Assembly: GCA_000727475.1 (NCBI GenBank)
Contig: KL647317.1
Span: forward strand, 1,424,284 to 1,488,283
Direction: 5' to 3'
From: Sarcocystis neurona
Taxonomy: Eukaryota; Apicomplexa; Conoidasida; Eucoccidiorida; Sarcocystidae
Length of the DNA stretch: 64,000 nucleotides
In this document: positions 56,301 to 61,560 of the stretch, piece after piece
How positions within the stretch are numbered: the first letter of the stretch is position 1
How the letters are laid out: every line of letters starts with the position of its first letter
Notes under the pieces: model-generated
What the model saw: the letters and a program-made list of their open reading frames with translations, nothing else
Told to the model about the DNA's origin: nothing
Databases searched by the model: none
Made by a program: the position numbers and the translations under genes

Positions 56301-57115
56301 GGTCGGCGTTGCCCTTAGCTGTACTAGTCGTATGTTTCCGCATCAATCTCTAATACGAATGTATGTGTGTTAAGGGCGAGGCAAGCGTCTCAGAGGAAAA
56401 GGTGCTATTTCCTGTACGCACAAAGTTGTGTTGTAGCTAGTATCATTTTTCTTAAATATCTTGTGTTCATAGCGTGTTTAGCGTGCCCACGAAATAGTGC
56501 GTATTCATATGTCACGTACGTATTCTTGTTGAGAGACAAAGTGGAACATGCGGCATCACCCCCACATGCACGCTGTAAGTCGTCGTGGATACCTGCGCTT
56601 TTTGCGGCAACGAGCGTGGCATTCGCCATAAATTTAGAGCACTGACTTGTAGTGGTACGTGATCACATTGTGTCTTTGTTGCACCTGCTGCAGGCGAAGG
56701 TCGCATCGGCTGTGTTCACTGACGGCCGTGTTCTCGAAGTACAGAAGCTGTTGTGCAGCGGCGATCCTCTTCATGAAATCTGTGTACAGGAGCGTGTCCG
56801 AAGTATTGTGCGGTTTGGACAAATGCTGCGTTCATGCAGGAGTGGAGTTGCTGTGCCACGCGTGCTCATCCCGCGCTTGCGCCTGCACTTGTGTACCGGT
56901 ATTGTGCCACGGAAAGACAGATACTGTGTACGCTGAGGGACTCGGATGTGCTGCGTTGTTAGGTGAACAATTCCCGCGTATTTACTGCAAGTGGATGATG
57001 TTTTTCTAAAACTGAAACAGAGGCTTCGCATATGCTGAGCGGCCCTGTTTTCCTCGGTTGTGTGCACGATGTTGCAGAGGCGGACAGCTCGTCCGACGAA
57101 TTCGGTCCGATCTAG
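37421..57115 (+). CDS. Long multi-exon gene, large acidic helical protein of unknown function
   Basis: This is a gene-level entry; exons are listed separately. About 19 exons give about 2,100 codons from ATG 37421 to TAG 57113-57115. Phases agree at most junctions, which is strong internal support. The product alternates homopolymer-free helical segments (often Leu/Ala-rich, HEAT/ARM-like in feel) with Ala/Gln/Ser/Glu low-complexity insertions, and has a very acidic region encoded near 54.3-55.3 kb. I do not recognise the family. Parts of exon 1 and of the 53,282-53,548 exon vaguely recall peroxins (PEX16, PEX11), but a solenoid of this size is not a peroxin and I do not assign a name. It is divergently oriented from the NAA25-like gene. 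Confidence 0.6.
39797..39935. repeat. ~67-bp direct duplication
   Basis: Two copies containing 'gatagatagataaatctgcacacatata' (given here in parts: gatagatagataaatctg and cacatata) follow each other, beginning near 39,797 and 39,864, with small length differences in the TA runs. Intronic. Confidence 0.65.
40650..40970. repeat. ~125-bp tandem repeat, about 2.6 copies
   Basis: Segments starting near 40,650, 40,776 and 40,903 share 'caaatatggacgtgtagac', 'tgtgtctatatgcatgc' and 'gagagacagag' landmarks in the same order. Copies are diverged. Intronic. Confidence 0.6.
41439..41828 (+). CDS. Exon 2 of plus-strand gene
   Basis: Acceptor gatcctgctgttgctgcag ends at 41438; donor CTG|GTGAGA follows 41828. 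390 bases, phase 0 in and out. It encodes SLQPPLLSTRMLALKVLRLY, AATPVLAAASTAEYLARLSY, an Ala-rich insertion, and APVLKHVLSAAVAALAQYLQ. The helix pairs look like a HEAT/ARM solenoid. Both splice sites are strong. Confidence 0.75.
41829..42532 (+). other. Intron 2
   Basis: About 0.7 kb, ending in a CTG-rich pyrimidine approach (42,400-42,532). A (TA/TATG)n run lies at 42,180-42,245. The frame of exon 2 stays open for ~85 codons past the donor, but its composition becomes mixed, so I end the exon at GTGAGA. Confidence 0.5.
42533..42673 (+). CDS. Exon 3 of plus-strand gene
   Basis: Acceptor gcgttgcgggcgcgcag and donor TCT|GTAAGC. 141 bases, phase 0 in and out. It encodes AAEALHYVLHADGSFAPRCG followed by an Ala/Leu/Gln helix (APLLQQQALALALHAQ). 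Fits the helical character of exon 2. Confidence 0.72.
42674..43473 (+). other. Intron 3
   Basis: 0.8 kb of mixed sequence, TATG-rich microsatellite at 43,190-43,300, and a (CTG)n approach to the acceptor at 43,455-43,473. No exon seen. Confidence 0.5.
43474..43894 (+). CDS. Exon 4 of plus-strand gene
   Basis: Acceptor tgctgctgctgctgcag, donor TACG|GTAAAT. 421 bases, phase 0 in, phase 1 out. It encodes YGRTLLCRLTWICRDFSSLT, a Ser/Gly/Lys-rich linker, FDGLLQQVAQLCVEFETLRM, an Ala-rich insertion, and KHVVRFLELLAELLLYG. The phase-1 end matches the next large exon exactly. Confidence 0.75.
44030..44325. repeat. Diverged ~180-190-bp direct duplication
   Basis: Copies near 44,030-44,140 and 44,215-44,325 share 'tatgtacgtatgcatc', 'cagtat' and 'gcacgtgcagattaatgta'-like blocks in the same order. 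Intronic, well diverged. Confidence 0.5.
44601..44705 (+). CDS. Candidate cassette exon
   Basis: Acceptor gtgcacgcgtttgcag and a moderate donor AAC|GTGTGC bound 105 bases, a multiple of three. Only phase 0 is open: SNSATLSEEQVACCVDTAPC then HAPVTRRFLPSVLNN. It is protein-like, but the flanking exons join in phase 1, so it cannot be included with both. Possible alternative exon or shadow. Confidence 0.3.
45840..46704 (+). CDS. Exon 5 of plus-strand gene
   Basis: Acceptor cctgtttttgctgctgcctctag, donor CA|GTACGT. 865 bases, phase 1 in, phase 2 out, both matching neighbours. It starts SGSAMPKEAALGAGLQSFAQ, then LNVGAVLLVLERVSSSALAS, a long Ala/Gly/Arg low-complexity stretch, FGTLVDAVLQQVADAERAAA, and ILEAVLGCAAAVLQVVGSGG with RVRAFAHALLQ at the end. 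The two ends are clear helices; the middle is a disordered insertion. Confidence 0.75.
46705..47197 (+). other. Intron 5
   Basis: 0.49 kb; ends in a Leu-codon-like CTG/TTG pyrimidine tract (47,105-47,197) that would translate as a false transmembrane helix. A TATATA microsatellite lies at 46,980-47,070. Confidence 0.55.
47198..47634 (+). CDS. Exon 6 of plus-strand gene
   Basis: Acceptor cgttttctttttgcag, donor TCCC|GTGAGT. 437 bases, phase 2 in and phase 1 out, matching both neighbours. It encodes PPLAFLLAARYGGLLLQWLS, LCFSIAPSCCSCLYPYVLGW, a Ser/Ala insertion, and CRTLRSPYLLLRGPAEAVSV. The first 50 residues are hydrophobic enough to be membrane-associated, but solenoid helices remain possible. 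Confidence 0.75.
47635..48672 (+). other. Intron 6 with tandem repeat
   Basis: About 1.0 kb; TA-rich at 47,850-48,020, a ~34-bp repeat at 48,121-48,218 and TATG sequence at 48,500-48,560. No exon. Confidence 0.5.
48121..48218. repeat. ~34-bp tandem repeat, three copies
   Basis: Three copies of 'tatacatatatgtctata' plus 'tgtgtatgtg' with minor differences. Intronic. Confidence 0.75.
48673..48780 (+). CDS. Exon 7 of plus-strand gene
   Basis: Acceptor cacaaaatttcag, donor TCAG|GTAATC. 108 bases, phase 1 in and out. It encodes ASDSNAAEEGEESRHVELIL and FVWKTLCSLLTLLLS, an acidic linker followed by a hydrophobic helix. Confidence 0.73.
48781..49497 (+). other. Intron 7, possible microexon
   Basis: 0.7 kb of TATG-rich sequence. 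A 22-base candidate after tatatttgcag near 49,077 (VHPYCS) would shift the phase so that the preferred frame of the next exon opens; this is speculative. The last 40 bases are pyrimidine-rich. Confidence 0.4.
49498..49584 (+). CDS. Exon 8 of plus-strand gene, frame disputed
   Basis: 87 bases between tgtgtcctcgcag and GTAGGG. The phase-1 frame fits both neighbours but reads like noise (SMKAPSRCMWVAARSSQ). The phase-2 frame is much more protein-like (LYESPLPLYVGSSPELANFL then DYVQRGLGG) but needs unseen exons on both sides. The exon is credible; its frame is not settled. Confidence 0.5.
49966..50047 (+). CDS. Exon 9 of plus-strand gene
   Basis: Acceptor tgcgtgtactgcag, donor CC|GTGAGT. 82 bases, phase 1 in, phase 2 out. 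It encodes ASYLFSAVEACSVRGLLDGV and ALQVLLP, a helical segment that joins the next exon in phase. Confidence 0.72.
50048..50652 (+). other. Intron 9
   Basis: 0.6 kb of mixed sequence, purine-rich at 50,180-50,460. No exon or repeat of note. Confidence 0.45.
50653..50729 (+). CDS. Exon 10 of plus-strand gene
   Basis: 77 bases, donor GACC|GTAGGT good, acceptor (tttgcgcacaag) weak. Phase 2 in and phase 1 out, matching exon 9. It encodes ARDELHPTYAAAFTGLLLTP and KFFRD, which reads naturally after ALQVLLP. Confidence 0.62.
50860..50919 (+). CDS. Candidate exon 11 of plus-strand gene
   Basis: Strong pyrimidine acceptor (tttctctctttctcgtag) and donor GTAGAT. 60 bases, phase 1 in and out. It encodes LQAKLDTPAAERDERNDRN, a charged linker. 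It can be left out without breaking phase, so it may be optional. Confidence 0.5.
51195..51329 (+). CDS. Exon 12 of plus-strand gene
   Basis: Acceptor gcgtgtccgtgcag, donor GCAG|GTGTGC. 135 bases, phase 1 in and out. It encodes VYRETARDKLVGRYFVSAIY, CCVAAVLSRALTQNG and a short Ser run. The helical part is unmistakably protein-like. Confidence 0.73.
51620..51738 (+). CDS. Exon(s) 13 of plus-strand gene, structure uncertain
   Basis: Two readings. (a) Phase-consistent: exon 51620-51650 (LSIPWAYLLT) ends at the excellent donor GTGAGC and resumes at 51698 (SITAAVRLLVSTFG), implying a 47-base intron. (b) One uninterrupted exon in another frame with good composition (VVHPVGIPVDVSPGTPLPLL then VARDCSSITAAVRLL), not in phase with exon 12. 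Both end at TTTG|GTAAGC. I keep the whole interval. Confidence 0.5.
51739..52255 (+). other. Intron 13
   Basis: 0.5 kb; CTG-rich at 51,745-51,775 and 52,110-52,150. Flanking exon phases disagree (1 out, 2 in), so a small exon is probably missed here. Confidence 0.4.
52256..52337 (+). CDS. Exon 14 of plus-strand gene
   Basis: 82 bases between agaaaagtgcag and CTG|GTAAGA, phase 2 in, phase 0 out. It encodes IPSGSNGPEPVALRCSVKGD and PYTRTTL. The downstream join is phase-consistent; the upstream one is not. Confidence 0.5.
52870..52915 (+). CDS. Exon 15 of plus-strand gene
   Basis: 46 bases between gttggatccgcag and GTACGT. In phase 0 (fits exon 14) it encodes ILGCFSTAETSKRRS and ends phase 1, which fits the next exon. 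The frame FGMFQHRRDEQTEI is also open but would not fit downstream. Confidence 0.5.
52930..53281 (+). other. Pyrimidine-rich intron tract
   Basis: About 350 bases of C/T-dominated sense sequence (ctttcgttcgttgtatttgt, tcttcccgcacag at the end) directly before the acceptor at 53281. It would translate as a Phe/Ser/Leu/Cys-rich pseudo-membrane protein and should not be annotated as coding. Confidence 0.62.
53282..53548 (+). CDS. Exon 16 of plus-strand gene
   Basis: Acceptor ttttcttcccgcacag, donor TTCG|GTAGGC. 267 bases, phase 1 in and out, matching both neighbours. It encodes LRESTVRTAVWVARRLTKTV, a Ser/Ala/Pro linker, and GVHELLQTLDRLENTMRFAL with SSGRIFG. The two helices with their spacing recall the N-terminal region of PEX11-type proteins, but this is a loose impression. 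Confidence 0.72.
53549..54077 (+). other. Intron 16
   Basis: 0.53 kb; CAG-rich just after the donor (53,550-53,690) and TATG-rich at 53,960-54,020. No exon. Confidence 0.5.
54078..55339 (+). CDS. Exon 17 of plus-strand gene, acidic
   Basis: Acceptor tacgtgtttttgtag, donor GTA|GTAGGT. 1,262 bases, phase 1 in, phase 0 out. It starts GLYDVSGAEDGLSDSAGGAR, has a helical part (LYDDVLKTRVATAAVAAADT), a Glu run, Ser/Lys/Arg linkers, then two strongly acidic Glu/Asp segments (around encoded residues 270-300 and 350-385), and ends ALRAAGDLDMLLQHLHV. Unlike exons to the left, CAG homopolymers are few. This is the last repeat-bearing exon before the repeat-poor DNA. Confidence 0.75.
55340..56693 (+). 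other. Intron 17, repeat-poor
   Basis: 1.35 kb with almost no triplet or TA repeat except a short run at 56,045-56,070. Base composition is even. No exon stands out. Confidence 0.5.
56694..56898 (+). CDS. Exon 18 of plus-strand gene
   Basis: Acceptor tgttgcacctgctgcag, donor ACCG|GTATTG. 205 bases, phase 0 in, phase 1 out. It encodes AKVASAVFTDGRVLEVQKLL, CSGDPLHEICVQERVRSIVR and FGQMLRSCRSGVAV. Homopolymer-free, protein-like. Confidence 0.7.
57078..57115 (+). CDS. Terminal exon of plus-strand gene
   Basis: Acceptor gcacgatgttgcag; phase 1 in. It encodes a short acidic tail, EADSSSDEFGPI, then TAG at 57113-57115. The composition is typical of a C-terminus and the phase fits exon 18, but such a small exon could be coincidental; an alternative is the open frame at 57,220-57,476. 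Confidence 0.5.
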
Positions 57116-57219
57116 CCAAGGTCTGATCAGTTTCCGGAGTGATAAAAGACATTGTAGACGGTGTCGTCTACCCTCGACAGCAACGAGCGGCGCGCGTGCA
57201 TCTCATTTCAAAAACCTAG

Positions 57220-57476
57220 GGTGGCGGCATCTCCTACGCTTTCCTTGGTTTCGGACCGCTGTCCCACAGCAAGGCCCTCTTGTGGCCGTTATTCCGCCAG
57301 TGTGCCTCCTGACGCGAATGGTAGACATTTCTCTTGACGCGGGAACGCTGAGAAAAGCAGCGGCATTGGTGCGTCTGAGTCCGAAGGATGCGAAAAAGCA
57401 AAAACGGGCCTTTCGTGCCTTCGGGACAGAAAACAATGTGCGTCTGGATACACGCATGTATAAAGAGAGAAGATGA
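57220..57476 (+). CDS. Candidate exon or small gene, repeat-poor region
   Basis: After a weak acceptor (caaaaacctag) a frame of about 85 codons is protein-like: AVPQQGPLVAVIPPVCLLTR, then MVDISLDAGTLRKAAALVRL and SPKDAKKQKRAFRAFG, with a stop at 57,474. It could be an alternative last exon of the long plus-strand gene or the end of another gene. No family recognised. Confidence 0.35.
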
Positions 57477-57780
57477 TGAATATACTTGAATGTACGCGTA
57501 AGCATTCCTAATATGTATGAGCGTATACTGTGCAGTACGCGTGCGAAACTTTTATATCTGTGTATGTATTCGCCTGTCTTCTTGAACCACGCTACACATA
57601 CCCGAACGATATTTTGTTGGGAAGTTGCGGGCGTAGCTCTTCCGTGACGGTTGAAACTGTGGGATGCGCGTCACAACGATGCGCTGCAGACAGTTTGCTC
57701 GACAGGTGGCACACACCCATGTAGATGTAGAGCTGCCTCTCTATGTGGATTTTCTATGTTTTTCTGGGTGCACATGTGAG

Positions 57781-57942
57781 GACGCGCACGGTGCTCGTGT
57801 GTGATGTCCTCTCGACGGAAGTAGAATTTTCTGAACTGCTCATGGATTTAGAAAAAGCATCACACGTTGTCACGTTTAAAGCGGACGACCCATGTTCGTC
57901 GTACGTTACTGAGAGCTGGTGCTTTGAAAAACTCACAAAAGT
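57781..57942 (+). CDS. Candidate exon, unknown gene
   Basis: Donor GT|GTAAGT after 57942 is a perfect consensus; the acceptor (tgggtgcacatgtgag) is fair. Phase 2 in and out. It encodes VLVCDVLSTEVEFSELLMDL, EKASHVVTFKADDPCSSYVT and ESWCFEKLTK, with three Cys. No homopolymers. Product unknown. Confidence 0.42.
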
Positions 57943-58089
57943 GTAAGTATTTGGTCTTCACGTCGTTGCGGGTGTAAGTGTTTAGACCTCGTGTCGTTGT
58001 GGGTGTAACCGTCACGTCGTCGAAAAGAGAATTCGATTCCCGAACGGGTAGTTGGCCGACTGGGTCATGCGAAACCACAAAGTTCTTTC

Positions 58090-58503
58090 TTGGCAAAAGT
58101 AGAAGAGGGACGGAATGACACAAAGCAGATCTACACAGGAGTTGAACTCCACGTACAGGGCCTTGAGCTTGTTTTTATGTACACAGGTGTTGAACTCCAC
58201 GTACAGGGCCCTGAACTTGTTTTTATGCACACAGGAGTTGAACTCCACGTACAGGGCCCTGAGCTTGTTTTAGAGACGAAACACGGCGACGGACTTATTT
58301 GCTCGACATCCGGAGGGGCAGTGAATCATACTTGGATCACGTCAGACCACACCTCCACTCCCGTCGAGTACGTGGAGATCTGTCAGTGTGTAATTCGATA
58401 TATAAAGACTTGCGTGTCCACGTTTGTCTGTAGTGAACTAGCTACGCAGTCGTCTGCACTGAGCATCACGCAGTACTCACCCGATCGTATTTGTCCACTG
58501 TAG
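58090..58503 (+). CDS. Open frame with 16-residue repeat, unknown
   Basis: 137 codons, stop at 58,501. The first part contains a three-copy repeat (TGVELHVQGPELVFMH per 48-bp unit), the second is ordinary and Cys-containing (DGLICSTSGGAVNHTWITSD, VEICQCVIRYIKTCVSTFVC). There is no good acceptor for the preceding exon's phase, so whether it is translated is open. It may share a gene with 57,781-57,942 and the frames at 58,896 and 59,313. Confidence 0.35.
   Translation: MAKVEEGRNDTKQIYTGVELHVQGLELVFMYTGVELHVQGPELVFMHTGVELHVQGPELVLETKHGDGLICSTSGGAVNHTWITSDHTSTPVEYVEICQCVIRYIKTCVSTFVCSELATQSSALSITQYSPDRICPL
58132..58271. repeat. 48-bp tandem repeat, about 2.9 copies
   Basis: Copies start at 58132, 58180 and 58228; the third lacks the last few bases. 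Substitutions between copies are few. Because 48 is divisible by three, the repeat keeps the plus frame open. Each unit carries 'acacag|g' and 'gtacag|g', i.e. repeated potential 3' splice sites. Confidence 0.93.
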
Positions 58504-58895
58504 TGCCCCGCTCTTCTGAGCTACGGTAATCTCCGGACCGTATTCAGATGAGCTGTGGAGCAACTTGGTAGGAGCACGCCCTCCGCAGGATTTTTTGTAG
58601 AGGAGAAGTAATAAACACATTTTCGCGTCTGTGTATAGGCGACGACTCGTAGATCTGTATCCGTGCAGGGACGGGCGGCACAGAGTAGTATGTACACTTG
58701 TGGTGGTTTACATTAAAATTGACTCTCCCGTTGGAGTAGTGCTGCCCATTGTGTCTGCGGGGAAGAGACGAAAAGGCGAAAACACTAAAAAGGATGGCGC
58801 AGACGGCCGATGGTGGAGCGGACCAAGGTTATGCAGTTTATATTCTATATGTTCTTGTTGTCAAATAATGTAAAAAGAAGCGGTGCCCATCGGCC
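58504..58895. other. Repeat-poor stretch, no gene called
   Basis: Ordinary sequence. A plus frame at 58,631-58,873 is moderately protein-like (KRRKGENTKKDGADGRWWSG) but has no start or splice support. Confidence 0.35.
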
Positions 58896-59111
58896 GTGCG
58901 AGATGCGTGCAGACTAGTAGATGGAGAATACATTACGCATCCGGTACAAGCCACAAACTGCGTGTTTGATTGCAGCGGAACTGGCGTTCCGCACGCAGTG
59001 GAAGTTTATAAACATTTGTGCCAGTTCAAGCACCAACTACCGCAGGGCTACCCAAGTAGGCTGGTTGTCGGGCGTGTATATATATATATATGTGTATGTA
59101 TACATACATGA
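58896..59111 (+). CDS. Candidate small frame, unknown
   Basis: ATG at 58896 opens MRDACRLVDGEYITHPVQAT, NCVFDCSGTGVPHAVEVYKH and LCQFKHQLPQGYPS before running into a TA microsatellite at 59,080. The first ~55 codons are protein-like and Cys-containing; the end is not. It may be an exon ending before 59,070. Confidence 0.32.
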   Translation: MRDACRLVDGEYITHPVQATNCVFDCSGTGVPHAVEVYKHLCQFKHQLPQGYPSRLVVGRVYIYICVCIHT

Positions 59112-59312
59112 TTCTGTGAGTTGAACGCGCTGAATAATCTATCTCGCACTGAAACAGGAATAGGTCTTGCCGTTTTTGTGTACGTAGCTCCCTGCAGGAA
59201 CCCACCCTAATTGCGCGTGACAACTACCGAATGCGAATAAACCGAGTACAACACAAGTGGGAGAGGTGCAGTCGACACCATGAGTTGAACGCAGCTACTA
59301 ACACCGTTTTGT

Positions 59313-59603
59313 TTGGTGTCTCTGTCGGGTAGCCTGGACTCTGCAGGTTGCGCACACATTGAAACGGCGATGCACAATAAAACGAATATGACCGATGTCG
59401 AAGAGATGCGGTCGTTAAGACAAAATGAAGGCGGTCGTGTGAGGCAGCTGATTGAAGACTTTATTTTGTCTCGACAAAATGAAGGCGGTCGTGTGAGGCA
59501 GCTGATTGAAGACTTTATTTTGTCTTTCTACCGGATGAATACTCCCAGAAAGGATGTACCCGACAGCAGCATTTCGTTGATGCTCTTGCCGTTACGTCCC
59601 TAA
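59313..59603 (+). CDS. Candidate frame with exact 18-residue duplication
   Basis: The open frame contains two adjacent copies of an 18-residue charged segment (RQNEGGRVRQLIEDFILS) followed by FYRMNTPRKDVPDSSISLML. The duplication keeps frame and the only difference between copies is a synonymous Arg codon (AGA/CGA). That favours translation, but no donor or acceptor was identified. Confidence 0.38.
   Translation: MVSLSGSLDSAGCAHIETAMHNKTNMTDVEEMRSLRQNEGGRVRQLIEDFILSRQNEGGRVRQLIEDFILSFYRMNTPRKDVPDSSISLMLLPLRP
59418..59525. repeat. 54-bp tandem duplication
   Basis: Copies 59418-59471 and 59472-59525 differ only at the first base (A versus C). Recent duplication. Confidence 0.96.
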
Positions 59604-60276
59604 TCTGTATGTGGAAGGCGTCAGGGGTCTCGACCGCCGATTTTCCCACAATGGAGAGGTAGATGCCACTCCGACGTCAGTTGTGTTGTGCTGTCCCCTC
59701 TTCTGTATCAGTTTACTTCCGCGGTCTTTCACAAGAGCTCGTAAGCCTCCCTATTTTGTCAGTGAGCGGAACTGAAGCTTGCTGGAGGGCTACTTAGCTC
59801 TTTCCTAGCTACAGAAGTGCAGCATTATTGTTCCAACTGAACGGCAATCCGTAGGTTCTCCATGCATACAAAAAAGCAGATATTTCACTGATGCACAAAG
59901 CGTCCGTGCCCCTGTCACTGTAACCCACCCCAGCCTTAAGTGTGGATGGTATTCTTGTTAAGCAACGGCTTTGCTCCATTTCTTCTGCCTGACAGTATCT
60001 CCCATGTCCTGGCATCGCGTTTGTCTAAGAATTCCTCAGGGGGGGCAAGGATTATCCATCTCTTTCCGCCGGAGTACCCCCTATGTCTAAAATTGAGCAA
60101 CACCGTCATGGCATATACACATTTTCCATAGAGCCAGCCGCATTTCTACATGTGGTGGTCACCTGCAGTCTGAAAAGAACTGAAGCACAAGTATTCGTAG
60201 TAGTACTAGTTGTAAAGCTAATAATAACAACGGCACAAGTAGTAATAGTAGTGGTAGCAGTAATGCTCTTCACGTT
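59604..60276. other. Repeat-poor stretch, no gene called
   Basis: Mixed sequence. A 68-codon minus frame at 59,809-60,015 and a plus frame at 59,940-60,131 are open, but neither has splice or start support. A degenerate TAG/TAA/AGTAGT patch lies at 60,195-60,265. Confidence 0.35.
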
Positions 60277-60682
60277 TCACACCTTTTCTCGTAGAAGGGC
60301 CTTACTAGGCTCTGCTGAATTTCCCGACCGCTTCGATGCCTGAGGCTCTCGCGCAGAGCTTGATTTCAGGTCAGCGATTTCAGATTTTGGTATAACGCGG
60401 GGGGGATGCCTCACAATATAATGCGGATGTCTTTCCATTGTTCTCTCTTCAGGTGGGTAGCACTGGGTGTTTGGAGTGCCCCGGTTTTCCACAGTGTAAT
60501 ATACCCTGGTGGGTGCTGTGTAGACGGCGGTGCACCTGCTTGATGGAGTGGGATGAAACGGTACCCCGTCTGCAGCCTCGACAAGTGACGATTGCCACCG
60601 GCCCGAACTCATCAGTGCAACGGCATGTCGAGCCTCCAACGTGCGGCGACGTTCTTCGTCTACCGCAGAGTCCGTGTCCACG
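60277..60682 (-). CDS. Candidate minus-strand exon, unknown gene
   Basis: Acceptor cgaattttcttctcag lies just above 60682 and the frame is open for about 135 codons: VDTDSAVDEERRRTLEARHA, VALMSSGRWQSSLVEAADGV, then PPRVIPKSEIADLKSSSARE. It ends at a stop at 60277 or at a possible GTGTGA donor a few codons earlier. A GTGAGT donor only ~40 bases above the acceptor suggests either a very short intron or that the upstream exon is elsewhere. Product unknown. Confidence 0.42.
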
Positions 60683-61560
60683 CTGAGAAGAAAATTCGCA
60701 CACAAAAGATATCACTCACCTTCCCTACCGAAACGCTGTGGGTATGTACATCTCCATACGCATGACATACCGAAATATATACCTGTGTGTACTCAGTACG
60801 CTAATAGTCTGTACATGTGTAAAACCACGAATTTTGCACAAGGGAGTACTAAACGCTTCAACCCTGGTGAGAAGTGTCCACCAGACATCGTTGTGTGCAA
60901 CGTACGCTGCTGAGCTGTAAACTCTCACGTAACTTCTACCGGATGCACCGCTCCAGCACAACGTGAACGTCAATTGTCCCAATGCAGCGTCCAGCGTGCT
61001 TAATCGGGTGTGCACCGCTCCAGCACAACGTGTAAGTCAATTGTCCCAATGCAGCGTCCAGCGTGCTTAATCGGGTGTTCATTCTTTCGTGACGTCCTAT
61101 CTCCTAAAAATTGCATCACACTGATTTCTGCTATTCTAAACATAGATCGTGGTAGTGCATTCAACGTGATGCAGTAGCTATGGCTGCTTAACGAGCAGTT
61201 GCACCTTTGAGTCGCCCACATCAATAACAACCGTGCTTATCTTTTCACCTCGCGAAACTTGGGACGCGCCACGTGCAACACGTCGCTGCTCGACTCCATG
61301 CTATGTAAGCGCGTCTGGTCATCACTTCATTTCACTTTATAGTAGGCACAAAACATGAGCCCCGACCCTTCAGTGAGCGTCGTGTGGCAGGCTAAGTGGA
61401 TGCCTACTGTTCACGAATCGCGGCACGGGGCAGTTTGCCTACCACGTGTATACGAACTCTTGTTTCCTGGTCACGCCGCTTCTGAAAGTTCCCAACAGAA
61501 CCCTCTATCGCTTCTCCACGACAAACGAGTGCTAAGACCTGCGCTGCTCATGAATTTGTC
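60683..61560. other. Repeat-poor stretch between genes
   Basis: Contains the 67-bp duplication at 60,944-61,077. A plus-strand frame at 61,355-61,699 overlaps the end of the minus-strand membrane-protein gene and is probably its shadow or 3' UTR. No other gene seen. Confidence 0.4.
60944..61077. repeat. 67-bp tandem duplication
   Basis: Copies 60944-61010 and 61011-61077 differ only at two to three positions (gaacg versus taag near the middle). Non-coding context, recent duplication. Confidence 0.95.

Noticed and set aside
58025..58075. tRNA-like T-arm (attcgattcccga)
   Set aside because: The stem does not pair and no D-arm, anticodon arm or acceptor stem could be fitted.
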